Positions 10,637 to 22,838 of a DNA stretch of 64,000 bases are shown here, in pieces. The DNA comes from Priapulus caudatus. Lineage: Eukaryota > Priapulida > Priapulimorpha > Priapulimorphida > Priapulidae. Below the pieces are notes generated by a model. The model did not search any database. It was not told the DNA's origin and saw only the letters and a list, made by a program, of their open reading frames with translations. Numbering within the stretch: position 1 is the first letter of the stretch; every line of letters starts with the position of its first letter. The DNA lies in assembly GCF_000485595.1 (NCBI RefSeq), contig NW_014577260.1:156954-220953 (forward strand), given 5' to 3'. The translations under genes and the position numbers were made by a program.

Positions 10637-13600
10637 TCACATTGCGCGTGCAAGTGTAAACAAACATGAATTTAAATCGAAATAACGTTCAGCGAGTTCT
10701 AGATTTATGTTTAATTTTTACCTCGTGCGCTCTCTCCGCTTTTGAATAAATACTGACTAACGTTCAATTGCTAATTTCGGTGTTAATCTTATCGGTTTAT
10801 TATAATATATACTTACGCTACGTTTATTACAGCTGCGTGTAATTTAAACTTATCCTGAAATCCGCACGGAGGACTTTAAAACGATCATTGCGAGAATTAT
10901 GCTCAGAAAAACGAAATATAGCTGAATATAGTCTCACCTGACAGCGAAAATATCACTGATTATATACACCAACATTCAAAACACCAATATTTTATGCAGT
11001 TATAGCATAGAAAAATTGATTTGACCACATCATACCAGCAATAAATCTTTTCGAGTCAGGACTTTCAAAAATCACAAATGGCGTCTCAAACAAGCGAACA
11101 TAATTAAAACAAAGGGGCATCTATTTGTGTGTGATAAGTATTCTCGCTGGCGGTACGCAACGAGGATTTGATCCACTTCTCTCTTCGTCTTCGTTATAGT
11201 CCCTAGGACTTTTGAAGACTAATATTTATGAGGTTACAACTTACACTCTTGTTTGTGTTACGCTACTATATGCACCTCTGTGTTTACATCTGACCAAAAA
11301 TATCTCCGGTGCGATTTTTGCATTACTGTACCCTTGTTGACGTATCGCGGTACCGCGAGAAAGTGCGAGACATGACAGCGAAAATCAACAAGAGAACGCA
11401 AAATTGTAATCGTGCATGATTTTGTCTTTGCATGCGGTTCTAATACATTTTATTGTTATTTCAAACAATTACTGTTACTCAAGCAACAACGGTAGGCATC
11501 ATGAGAGTGAGAATAAACACTAAAAAACGCTGAAAAAAACTCGCAATGATCGCTTTAATATAATTATAGTGGTTTTATTTCACCTGACACATATTTTCAA
11601 TTATTTGGATGACAATTCGTTTGAGTTGAAGGTTTCGGGATAGATATACCAACCTGGCATTCATCACGGGTTGACCCCCCCCCCCCCACATTCTCGTGCG
11701 ATCATGAGAATGTTAGAAAACTAGTTGAGACTGATTTCGCTGACAATGTTTGCGATTTCATTCGTCGTTATTATTGTGGGTGCTGATGTTTTTATAGGAT
11801 AGCATTACTATCATATCTGCTGGTTGATTGACGTTCAGGTGTTAGTCAGTCTAGTCTCTTTATCAAGTCTAGTCTAACTAGTATTTATTATTTCTATGAG
11901 TGCAGCACTTCCCACGTGTGTAAACTCTGTCATTTGCGTCCCTCCAAGATGTGGGCGTTTACGAAGAAATGTCGAAACCGTAATAATGCGCTGTGCGGAG
12001 TGTGTGGTGGGCGTGAACATCAATAATACTCGTTTTTCCGCTCGTCGTAAAACCTCATTTAAGTGGGCGAGGTAGTAATATACATAATAGGTATAGAGCG
12101 GAAATATAACAGCGTATAGTGCACAATCTTGCCAGCTGCACCGCCTTTGACGCTCGCTATTCAGTGTAAATCTACTGTGGAGCTGTCGCGAATCTATTAC
12201 CGATCACTCTTCCGCGCGCCTTTCTCAGTGTTTACTTCATCATAGCGATGTCCTTTCGCTGAGTAAACGGATGCTTTGCCGGTTAAACACGCCATATACC
12301 GAGCGCGCGCCCATTTTCCCGTCCTCACACACCGCTAGGCGCTCTCTGTGTGTCCGCAAGTGTCCTACCTATGTCCGCAAGCTACCGGTCACCCATCTGC
12401 CAGCTGCAGAGATGGCCAACTAACGCGCTATTGCGTGCCTCCGGTCACTGGAAGGAAGCTCGCCTTTAATTTTAATGCAGCGGGGCAGGCGCCTCGGGGA
12501 TTGGAAAGTCGTGAAAACTTGTAATGAAGTGGTGCCAGCTTCCTTTCGGTCGCCTAGTTACACACGCGTCGCTGGGATGATTGCTCTCATGCAAATACGC
12601 TTTGCGCGCTGCTCGTGTGGACATTAAACTGAGACAGCAGCGCGATTCGGTCTAATTAATTCCGCCCGCAATTACTCGAAAGCGCAGCTGGCCTGGCGTG
12701 CCAACGTCCTGCGGTGCCGGCTCGGGTTTTACTACGGCCCCGGCGAATCCCTCGCGGGCGTTCGAATGGCTTCGATGCAGAAGCTGCCAGTTGGGACGTC
12801 GCTGGTGTCAATAGTGACGTCGCCTGTGGCGCTGTTGCCGACGAGAAATGCACACGCACGCAGCGTGCGATGCTGCAGTGCAGTCAATAATTAACTGTTG
12901 GTTCGCTTGGAGATTCGTGTTGAAACAGTCGACCTCGTGACAATCGCCACCGTTGCTCATCCGTTAATAAAGCTGGGCTCAGATGCAGGCGCGTCAGTGT
13001 GAGTATCTCTAGGGTTCGAGCTCGTGCAACGGTTCGTAATTTCAGCTGGATGCAAAGGTGGATGAGCCAACAATTCGCGATAGAGAGAGAGAGTGGAAGT
13101 CGTCTACGAATGAGGTAGGTTGTGGGGATAGCAGGAAATCATGCGGTGTTGTGTGAGACGGTGGCGTATTTATTAGGAATAATTATGACGATTACAAGAT
13201 ACTATGAGGAGTATTGATCTAAAATATGCCAGGGCGCGTTAGGAATATCTAGGAAGGTCTACATCAGTGAGTGAGGGCGAATCGGAGAGGGAATTAACCG
13301 CAGTAAATCCGAGTAATAATGAGAGCAAGGCTGTTGAAAGAGTTTGAAAACACATGCAGTGACGCATATATATACGTAGTATATGTATGTGCAGCGAACA
13401 GTAACGTGCGTAATTTACCTCAAGCAATTCAGCTTTTTCTGATAACCCTCACTGCCTATTGTATGCATTGAGAGAGAACTTCACCGACCTTTGGTACACA
13501 ATGTCGTACACAAGCAAGCATACGATTATTCTAGGATAAAATAAAAAAATATTTTCGGATCACGAGCGTTCAGCGCCAGCAGAGTACGCACTCGCGAACA

Positions 13601-13980
13601 CATCGCGATTTTCTTTCGACAAAAATATTTTCGAATATTCCGTCAAAAGTGTTTGCATTGATCACTCTGCCTCCTAAAAGCATGCCAAACGTCGTTGCGT
13701 TCTCGGCTCGCCACACGCCACCGCATACAACCGCTGCGTGGCCGCATGCATTTCCGTCTGCATCATCATCAATCGCTGCTCTCCGCGCATGCGCGCTTTT
13801 TTTCCTGCCGTCTTGTCTTTTGTGCTTTGACGAAGGCGAATCTACGTGCTGAAAAATACGTGCCATCTAATGTATCATGCATGGCAGTCATCTGATCGGG
13901 GTTTCGCCTGTTTGCTGCAGATGCACCGATGTAACCTTCTGCAGTGCGCCGGTTAGCGCCGTGTGTTAATTGTGACCATG
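10637..13980. other. Unannotated unique DNA
   Basis: No gene supported. A poly-C run of about 14 bases lies near 11676-11690. From about 12100 to 13000 the sequence is richer in G, C and CpG and contains two GACGTCGC motifs (about 12797 and 12817). This could be a regulatory region, but nothing decisive is visible. A 67-codon minus-strand frame at 12656-12859 is unrecognised. Confidence 0.5.
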
Positions 13981-13989
13981 GAAATATGT

Positions 13990-14295
13990 AAAGACAATAA
14001 TTTATAGAGTCTAAAGAGTATATTATTTCTATGAATTGTGACGCATAGAAATATATTGAGACACTATAGAGTTTAACTAGTATAATATACTAGTTAAACT
14101 CTATAGTGTCTATTATGGTCTATGGTTTGTGACGCATTGAAATATAATGAGAACCTATATTGAGTGTTAGGTAGTATAATATATAGTTAAACTCTATAGT
14201 GTCTCAATATATTTCTACGCGTCACAAACCATAGACATAATACTATTTACTATTACATAATATTTATTTTCTATGTTTGTGACAGCATAATGTTT
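13990..14295. mobile_element. Palindrome cluster, probable nested MITE or foldback element
   Basis: A near-perfect palindrome has arms 14059-14084 and 14086-14111 (AGACACTATAGAGTTTAACT then AGTATA) with a one-base centre. The same arm sequence recurs inverted at about 14180-14217. The motif TCTATG, two variable bases, TTGTGACGCA recurs at about 14027, 14118, inverted at 14216-14234, and near 14270. The likely order is arm, palindrome, second direct arm, inverted arm. There is no coding capacity. It is probably a small inverted-repeat element inserted into or duplicated within another copy of itself. Confidence 0.65.
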
Positions 14296-14600
14296 TCACG
14301 ACGACATCTGGTTACGTAATATATTAGACACAGTTGCAGGGACTGTAACATTCAGGACAACGTACGAGATGCATATACTAGCTCTCGGAAGCAGCCAGCG
14401 CCGCAACGCCGTATGTATCAATTTTCGTAATTGCGTCCACTTGACGTCATATCCCGGACGCACGTCAATCTTCGTCAGATTGCAGATTGTGCTGAGTGGC
14501 CGTTGCGTGCTCCATACTCGGCAAGTGCGTCTGATTGCTGTTATTCGTGTCGAATGTCCGCATGCGAGGGCTATTTCTTATCGTGATTTAATGAGACAGC
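14296..14600. other. Unannotated unique DNA
   Basis: No feature supported. It is the left unique flank before the microsatellite that precedes the triplicated units. Confidence 0.5.
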
Positions 14601-14604
14601 GCGC

Positions 14605-14985
14605 CTCTCTTATCTGCTCCTCTCTCTCGCTCCTTCTCGCCTCTCTCTTCGCTCTCGTCTCGCGCGTCTCTCTCTCTCTCGGTGTCTCTCTCCTCTCGCT
14701 CTCTCTGTCTATCTATCTATGTCTATCTATATCTATTATATCTATTATCTATCTATTCATCTATTTATTTATCTATCTAATCTATCTATCTATCTATCTC
14801 ATCTGTCTAATCTCTCTGTCTATCTATCTATTCCTATCCCGTCTAATCTCTCTGTCTATTATTCACTATCTATCCTATCTATCTATCTATATATCTATCT
14901 ATCTATCTATCTATCTATCTTCTCTTCTCTTCTCTTTCTCTCTCTCTCCTCTCTCTCTCTCCTCGCTTCACTGTTTCTCTGCTCA

Positions 14986-15028
<43 letters not shown>

Positions 15029-15071
15029 GGCTCTCTCTCTCTCTTTCTTGCTCTCTTCTCTCTCTCTCTCT

Positions 15072-15121
<50 letters not shown>

Positions 15122-15166
15122 TCTCCTCGCTCACTGTCTTTCCTCTTCTCTTCTCATTGTCTTCTC

Positions 15167-15223
<57 letters not shown>

Positions 15224-15282
15224 CTCTACTCTCTCTATCTCCTCCTGCTGCTCTTTCTTTCTGCTCTCTCTCCTCTCCTCCT

Positions 15283-15333
<51 letters not shown>

Positions 15334-15392
15334 ATTCCTCTGTTCTCTGCCTCTCTCTCTCTCTCTCTCTCTTGTCGTCTCTCTCTATCTCT
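14605..15392. repeat. Long (CT)n / (CTAT)n microsatellite
   Basis: About 790 bp of CTCTCT, CTATCTAT and CTATT motifs. Several long open frames (up to 354 codons, Ser/Leu-rich) run through it and are artefacts of the repeat. Its right end is the left border of unit 1. Confidence 0.95.
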
Positions 15393-16519
15393 CGTTGAGC
15401 ACTTGTAAACGCAGGCATCTTGACTCGTCGTGAAGCGTTTCCCCGCATCACGATCAACTGTGTGATTTGGCAATCGCAGTAGAATCACGTCGACTGGCGT
15501 GAAATACGCAATGAGGGCGACCTGCTGCGTGAATATTTGAGCAACGGGAATGACAGAAAAATACGGGAATAATTGAAGCGAATGTTAATTCGGTACTCAG
15601 CTCATCGTGCTTGTTTATTGGGTTTCTCATTCTTCTACCATTTCGGCTGAAGCGTCCGTGGATAACAAACGCTGGCCTTACGTTTGCGAAGCAACAGCAT
15701 AGATTGAAATTAGTAAATATTTTGAAATTTCCGAACAAAAATTTTCATGCCCCCCACACAGCCAAAACGCATGGCGGCGGTGGTCTACAAAACAGTGAGT
15801 AGCGTTACTGAGGAGAGAAATGTTGCATTAGAAGTAGTGCTCGATTCACGATAAGATTCGCGATCTATACAAATGTCAATCGATTTCAAACAATCACGAA
15901 ACATCCGCAGCGCACTACTTGACCTGTACAAGCTAGACGATGAGGGCCTGGCCTGAAAAACGCGCACGCTACCGTAGTTCGCTAACAAGTAAATATCGTT
16001 AGACGAAAAGACAAGTTTTGATCGAGATGTGCTAGACTACAGGCGATGCTGGTGAAAGCAACGCATTTACACGCTCGATTCTTTTCCCGCATTTATGACT
16101 TTCATTTGCTCGAGGCTTCTGATAAAGATTTATGTGTATTCACCAAGCACAGAGTGACGTGGGATGAGGAAGAGTGGCGGAGGCGCGCGCGCTCAACCGC
16201 GTTTCAACGTATTGAATACTCTTAAACGTGAGTATTTCTTGCCCATACTCTTCGAGTTGTCACTCTGCTTCGGAGGCAATATTATACGCGAAAGTTGACC
16301 CCCTAGACGAAGATGTATAGGAGTTACTTATATCCGCCTGAATGAGCCTAATGCATCTTTTGCTTCGCTGCTGTCATTGCTACGTCTTATCTATCGAAAT
16401 ATATAGGCGCTCCTTACGGCAATTACTATTCTACTACGTCTGCATTTTCCAGATACCTCCGATTAGGATTTAGTTTTGCTCCCTTTATGGGGGTTTTGGC
16501 AAATTGGTAGCTGTATAAT

Positions 16520-16560
16520 CATGAGTTTATAATAACTAGATTATTATTATACAACTCCTG
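16520..16560. mobile_element. Ultra-short palindrome, indel-degraded copy
   Basis: It is homologous to the perfect palindrome at 22799-22838. Here CATGAGTTTATAATAACTAG and ATTATTATTATACAACTCCT no longer pair perfectly because of indels. Since the unit-2 copy is perfect, this degradation is a useful internal measure of sequence error in unit 1. Confidence 0.6.
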
Positions 16561-18044
16561 TATGATTATTCGAATATACTTGCAAATCGCATGCAATAAG
16601 ACCTGCGACATATAGCGACTAGCTATATAATATCATTCTAAACTATAACACATTGTATTTGAACATTAGCATCGTACAGGTGAAACCGCAGTCTGCTGCT
16701 CACACATATAGTCCCCTCTATAGTCGCGTTTCCGATTCTCTGCGTTCTATCCACTTTCTCGTTCACAAGCGGACGTGGAAACGGGCTGGCACCGCAAAAA
16801 ATCCTCAACTTGATGAATCGAGCTGACTACGGGCATGAACTAAAATATACGTAGCGTACTATCGTGGAGCGCGTGGCCACAGCTGGCGCTCCACGTCGGC
16901 TAGCTTGTAGGCCTATACTTTATATCAACCGTCTCACATACCGACTAGCTTTACCACCTGTCTGCGGGATCTCAGTCATGTCGACCCCTGTTAATAAAAT
17001 GCACAGCGTGCTATACTCGGCCAGTCATTTGAGGAGCACGCCTAGGATCGTGACCAGACCAGCTTAGGGGTCTATGCACACTTAAGGTAGGGTCTTGCTG
17101 TTTAGACTAAGGTGACTTAGTTAGACAGGCGTATGCAGATATAAAATATAGATCCATAAGTGCATGCTAGTCTGCGCTACTTTGGTCTAGTCCCCCTATT
17201 TTACTCTATTCTATTATAATTATACAGCAATACCCGTGCTATACCTGTGTCATATATACGAGTTGAATGTTTGCCAGTCGCACTATGGCATATTGAAAAC
17301 CCGGTAAATATTTGCGGCTGTTCTTTTGGTTCTGAAAGATCTAATTTTACCCATTTTAAATTTGCGTGCATGCAAGACATCTCTTCAGTTTTACTCCATA
17401 AAAACAGCAACATTTAAACAGCCAGCATAAATGATAACATCCTTCAGTTTACTCATAAAAACACGCAAAATTTTAAGCAGCGTTACAGTAGCTAATAGAT
17501 GATATTAGAAGTTGATCGTATTTGGGGGGGAAGTTCTACAGGTTAACAGTGGATGATTGTTTCCTCTTTGAGGGGTGTGGTCGTGCCTTTTTTGGTGTGA
17601 TCAGCGGCCGCTGGCTTCTGTGTTGCATTCTTGTGCTAGCTGGCGATCCCGCTGTGTAACGTCAGATGGTTAAGAGGGATGTTTTCCTTTTTTTAAGGTA
17701 CTCTCAAATTCGCTTGAAGCTGAAAAGACAAATAATTACGGCTGGCTACGGGTGGGAGGGGTCGACATGGAACTTTTCACTACATCCAAATTTCTACGTT
17801 CTAACAGTTTTCTCTGAAGTCAGACGTTAGTTTGTTTTTATCTTTTAGGAGGCGAGGGTTAAATGAGAGACTAAACATAGACGAACCGTAGCATACACAG
17901 TTTTCCGGTGCATGCAGACTAATTCCCACACCGGCAAGAACTACTAGCTATCAGGAGTAATTATACGAACGCAATAAGTTATTAGCTAATTATAATAGTA
18001 AAACCAATAAGCCTGCATTCCTTGTTATCACTTCCACATGTGTT

Positions 18045-18350
18045 ATATCAATCTCAGTCACCGTACGTACATCTCAGTTAGTCACTACGTTACATCTCTG
18101 TCTACAGTCTGAGTCACATTACGCACATTCTAATCTACATCTTTACCATAACCACATACTCCAATTACACGCACATACGCACATCTAATCTACAGTCACA
18201 TACGACATCTTAATATACAAATCACATCACGCACATCTCAATCTCAGTCACATACGCAACATCTTCAATCTACAGTCACATTACGACATCTCAATCTGCT
18301 TCACATACGCACACTCTCAACTACAGTCACATGATACGTGACTATATCAG
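18045..18350. repeat. 26-bp tandem array, unit 1 copy
   Basis: Repeats of ACATACGCACATCTC plus AATCTACAGTC with many one-base indels. The cleaner copies are at 24360-24605 and 32115-32385. Confidence 0.85.
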
Positions 18351-18944
18351 TCTATCAGTCACGTACGTGCATTCACAGTACATCACCGTGACGTATATCA
18401 GTACTATAGGTCTACGCTACAACGGTACACGCATACCGATTGATATGATACGGCGTACAAACCCATTCTCACGCACTTGAACATGAAAACCCGTATCTAA
18501 TCACTCCACGCAATGAAAAGCTCACATTGAATCGCCTCTTGAATGCTATACTAATACTGTTATCACTATTAATTACACTAATAACGATATTATGAGTAGT
18601 TAATTATAGATTTATTTGCCTGCTTGGCCGATTCCCTTGTTGTCCTGCTTAGATTTGCACAAAAATGGCCACACGCATAGTGTGAGATGGCCGCACTTCG
18701 TCGCATGGCGCACTGAGCGTGACTGAAGAAAACCTGCTGAAGTGTTGTTGTCGTTGAAATGTTGCTTTGATAATGTCTGTATGCCAAATAATAGCCTACT
18801 GACATAGTTATCGTCTCGCACGTTGAAGCCCCAGTTAAAAAGGAAATGGCACAATTCCTTACGGCGGTTTCGGAGGAGATACGCTCAAATTAGCGCGGCG
18901 TTACAGTATTACTATTATAGATTCTACTCGATTCGCATCGTCTT

Positions 18945-19700
18945 CTCACTCTACCTACTATCTACTCTACTTATATCTACTTCTACTCTAAGTCTACTCT
19001 ACTTACTATTGCTCTACTCTATCTACTCTAACTCTACTCTACTCTAGCCTGACCTACTTACTCTACTCTATACGTCTACCCACTCTAACTCTACCTACTC
19101 CTCTACTCTGACTCTACTCTACTCTACTCTACTCTACTCTGACTCTACTCTACTCTACTACTCTACTCTACTCTACTCTGACTCTACTCTACTCTATCTC
19201 ACTCTACTCTATCTAATCTACTCTACTCTACCTAACTTCACTCTCTCTACTCTACTTACTCACTCTACTCTACTCTATTCTACCTACTCTACTCCACTCT
19301 ACTCTATTCTACTCTCTACTCTACATCCTAACCTTTACTCACTCTACTCTATTCTACTCTACTCACTATAGTGACTAATACTCTACTCTACTCTAGTCTG
19401 TCTACTCTACTCTACTCTACTCTAATCTAATCTACTCTACTCTACTCTACTCTACTCTACTACTCTACTTACCTAATCTACTACTCTACTTACTCTACTC
19501 TACTCTACTCTACTCTACTCTACTCTACTTACTCTATCTACTCTACTCTATCTACGACTTACTCTACTCTAACTACTGAGCTCTATCTCTACTCTTACTA
19601 TGTGGACTATACTCTACTCTATCCAGTGACTGTCTATTCTACGCTGCTCCACTCTACTCCACTCTAGCTACCTCTACACTACTCTACCCTAACACTACCT
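18945..19700. repeat. (CTCTA)n pentamer satellite, unit 1 copy
   Basis: About 750 bp of tandem TCTAC/CTCTA pentamers with spacers. An embedded CACTATAGTGACTA motif (about 19370) recurs in the unit 2 and unit 3 arrays. Confidence 0.92.
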
Positions 19701-20358
19701 TACCGGTGGTTATTGTTAATTATTACTACCCTACTCTGTTATCTATTTGTATCTTAGGTATAACGTGGTTTTGCCTAGTATTTCCACCGAACGTGCATAC
19801 GGCAAGGGGTTTCATTGTACCGTGATCTGTCATATACTCGCTATAGGATAACATTCCGCCTGTCAGTGCTCGTGGTGTAATACGTCGAGAATAACATGAA
19901 CAACCGTTTTGTAGCGTTATGATATCGATTATTTGCTCAACTGGTGGATTTTTCTATGGATTCTGCGTGTGATGTTAGTTGTGTACAGCTAGTCGATCGC
20001 GTCACTCTTCACTGTCGTCGTCTCATCGTCGATGCATCGCTGTCATCGTGCTGTCGTCGTCTGTGTCGTCGCTGTGTCGTCAGTCATCGTCGCCATCCGT
20101 AGTGTCATTGCATTCGCGTTGTTTCAATTATTACGAATCATGCGATGGTGGGATGAGAGTAAAATATGCCAATCTAATGTACAAAGACATTGTCGTTAGT
20201 AGTCCTGATGCAGTGTTGCCAGGATGAGAATGGGATTTGCTCGCTATATATGATCTGTATAAATATGCCGCGTTGCCGTTACTACCTTGCCCGACTCCAT
20301 CGGTTAATGTTTGTTCCACCCACAAAAATTAATTCTAAAAGCACAAATACCCACAATA

Positions 20359-20383
20359 NNNNNNNNNNNNNNNNNNNNNNNNN
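20359..20383. other. Assembly gap, 25 N
   Basis: A run of 25 N. It lies where unit 1 stops matching units 2 and 3, which carry about 300 bp (26700-27003 and 34390-34690) that unit 1 lacks. Confidence 0.99.
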
Positions 20384-20634
20384 GCTGGTACTGTAGTACT
20401 AGTAGTACTGACAAGTTGTATTTATTAACCATTATTTTATTATTGAAACGGTCCAAGTGCCTGTGAGCTAGCCTATGCCCAGTTTACGCCAGCCAGCCTC
20501 GCTGAGCACCATTGAGGAATCGATCCTCTGATCTCTGGTATACGTGCCACTTAGTCATTCTACTGGCGATAAGTCTATGACCGCGTCCAATAGCGGAAGA
20601 CCGCTACTCAACTGTGGATTAGTTCAAGCACTCG

Positions 20635-20742
20635 TGTGTTCGTCTGTTCGTCTGTTCGTGTGTTCGTGTGTTCATGTGTTCGTCTGTTCGTGTGTTCGTG
20701 TGTTCATGTGTTCGTGCGTTCGTGTGTTCGATGAATCTATGA
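20635..20742. repeat. Octamer array (TGTGTTCG)n, unit 1 copy
   Basis: Tandem variants TGTGTTCG, TCTGTTCG and TGTGTTCA, about 13 copies. Homologous arrays lie at 27172-27272 and 34858-34950. Confidence 0.9.
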
Positions 20743-21589
20743 CCGCGTCGAATAGCGGGAGACCTTCACTTACTCAGCTGTGGATTAGTTCAAGCACTCG
20801 TGTGTTCCGTTCGTCGGCGCCGCTCGGTCAGTTCCTGCCGCCTTTATAGCTAACGACCAGACTGTGACTGACATCGTCACTGGCACGGTGAAGAACTTTC
20901 GCCAGTGTTTTATTGCCCGCATCAGGCGTGGCGCTAGATGTAAGCCGACTCGTTAGTGCACTCTCGGGAGCACCGTTTCGCAAATGTTATTTGCACGTTC
21001 GCGTGCGCGAAATACGGCGAGGCCGCGTGGCCCGTCGGTCGAGACATATATACCTGGCCGGATACAGCAGTAAAGCCGTATGATTAACGAGGTAAAAGAT
21101 GATTAAATAAATACCTGGTAGCCGTTGTGTTGACGTGAACTGAATTGCATTCTGCCCTTTTTCTCTTCGCCCGCACCCCCTGCTATCCACTCGATGGTGG
21201 TTTAAGCCGGCCGCATGTAGTAGTTCCGAGGTGTGGAGCTCAGATTTCATGTCAAGATTAGGTTTATAAAGGGCAGCTGATCTGTACGGTGGTAAATGGC
21301 GACGAGGGATAGCGTATTAGTACCTGAAATCTTAAGCCGATTACATGGTTTCGCATAGATTAGCCTTCAAGGCAAACTGCCAGTTTTCGTAAGGATTTCC
21401 ATCGCATGAGCTAATTTACTGCATGGGCTATGCTCGTACATTGGTTTTTTTCTTTTCGTTTCTCGCCACCTGCCGCTTGCCCGCTATCCCATACTCAATT
21501 TCTCTATCAAACGCTTCTCCCTTTTATACCTGTCCCTCGCTCGTTTTCCCTTTTCAATCTTTCTCCCGCCTCTATTTCTTTCCTCTCTG

Positions 21590-21672
21590 CTATCTCTCTC
21601 TCGCTCTCGCTCTCGCTCTCTCTTTCTCTTTCTCTCTCTCTCTCTCTCTCTCTGTCTGTCTCTCTCTATCTC
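21590..21672. repeat. (CT)n tract at the unit 1 / unit 2 junction
   Basis: Short (CT)n. On its left it matches the start of the unit-2 (CT)n at 28120, and on its right it matches the sequence that follows the 14605-15392 tract. The unit 1 to unit 2 join therefore lies inside a microsatellite. Confidence 0.85.
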
Positions 21673-22798
21673 TCCGTTGGCACTTGTTAAACGCAGCCTC
21701 TTGACTCCGTCGGTGAAGCGTTCTCCCCCATCACGTAACTGGTGATTTGGCAATCGCAGTAGATCACGTCGCCTCGTGTGCCGTGAATACGCAATGAGGC
21801 GACCTGCGGTGAATATTTGAGGAAGGGAATTGACAAAAAATACGAATAATTGAAGCGATGTTCTTCGGTAGCTAGCTCATCGTGCTTGTTATTGGGTTTT
21901 CCCCCTCTTCTACCATTTCGCGCTGAAGCGTCGTGGATAACAACGGTGGCTTGACCTTTGCGAACGCAACAGCGATAGTTAAATACTAATTATTTTGAAG
22001 ATTTCCGACACAAAGAATTTTCACTGCACAGCCAAAACGCATGGCGGACGGGTGGGTCTCTACAAAACAGTGAGGTTAGCGTGTACTGAGGAGAGAACTG
22101 TGCATTAGAAGTAGGCTCGATTCACGATAAAGATTCGCGATCTATACAAAATGTCATCGTTTCAAACAATCACGAACAGTCCGCAGCGCACTACTTACTG
22201 TACAAGCTAGACGAGTGGTCTGTGCCTGAAAAACCGGCCACGCGTACGTAGTCGCTAAAGTAAATATCGTAGACCGAAAAGAGCACGTTTTATCGAAGTG
22301 TGGCTAGACTAACGCGATGCTGTGAAAGCAACGCCATTTTACACGTCGATCTTTTCCCGCATTTATGACTTCATTTGCTCGAGGCTTCTGGATAAATATT
22401 ATGTGTATCTCACAAGGCACGAGAGTGACGTGGGATGAGGAAGAGTGGCGGAGGCGCGCGCGCTCAACCGCGTTTCAACGTATTGAATACTCTTAAACGT
22501 GTAGTATTTCTTGCCCATACTCCTTCGATTGTCAGCTCTGCTTCGAGGAGGATCAGTTGATACGCCGAAAGTTGACCCCCTAGCGAAGATGATAGGAGTT
22601 ACTTATATCCCCTGAAATGAGCCTAATGCATCTTTTGCTTCGCTGCGTCATTGCTACGCTTATCTATCGAATTATACGGCGCTCTTACCGGCAATACCTA
22701 TTCTACTACGTACTGCATTTCTCCCAGGATACCTCCTAGTAGGAAATTTAGTTCTTGCTCCCTATGGGGGGTTTCTGGCAAATTGGTACTGCTATAAT

Positions 22799-22838
22799 CA
22801 GGAGTGTATAATAATAGATCTATTATTATACACTCCTG
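22799..22838. mobile_element. Ultra-short perfect palindrome (40 bp)
   Basis: The left arm CAGGAGTGTATAATAATAGA is followed with no loop by its exact reverse complement. Flanks are CTATAAT (22792-22798) and CTATGAT (22839-22845), a probable 7-bp target duplication with one mismatch. Ends CAGGAGTG...CACTCCTG resemble hAT termini. It belongs to the same family as 53560-53606 and 53773-53810. Confidence 0.75.

Larger units (their letters stand above)
15393..21680 (+). repeat. Large repeat unit 1 (3' truncated)
   Basis: This is the first of three same-orientation copies of one large sequence. Anchors shared with unit 2 are 15403/21690 (AAACGCAG..CTTGACTC), 16520/22799 (palindrome), 17590/23890, 18030/24340, 19950/26310, 20463/27003 and 21420/27963. 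Copies differ mostly by isolated one-base insertions and deletions at high density. The unit ends in a (CT)n tract (21590-21672) shorter than its unit-2 counterpart, which joins directly to the start of unit 2. There is no credible gene inside. Confidence 0.9.

Noticed and set aside
12790-12830. Two GACGTCGC motifs as CRE-type regulatory sites
   Set aside because: Only two short matches in a CpG-rich stretch; too weak without conservation or expression data.
14369-15433. 354-codon open frame
   Set aside because: It runs through the (CT)n/(CTAT)n tract. Other frames of the same tract are open as well.
18045-18350. Regularly spaced repeats suggesting a CRISPR array
   Set aside because: The repeats are contiguous tandem units with no unique spacers, in a eukaryotic setting.
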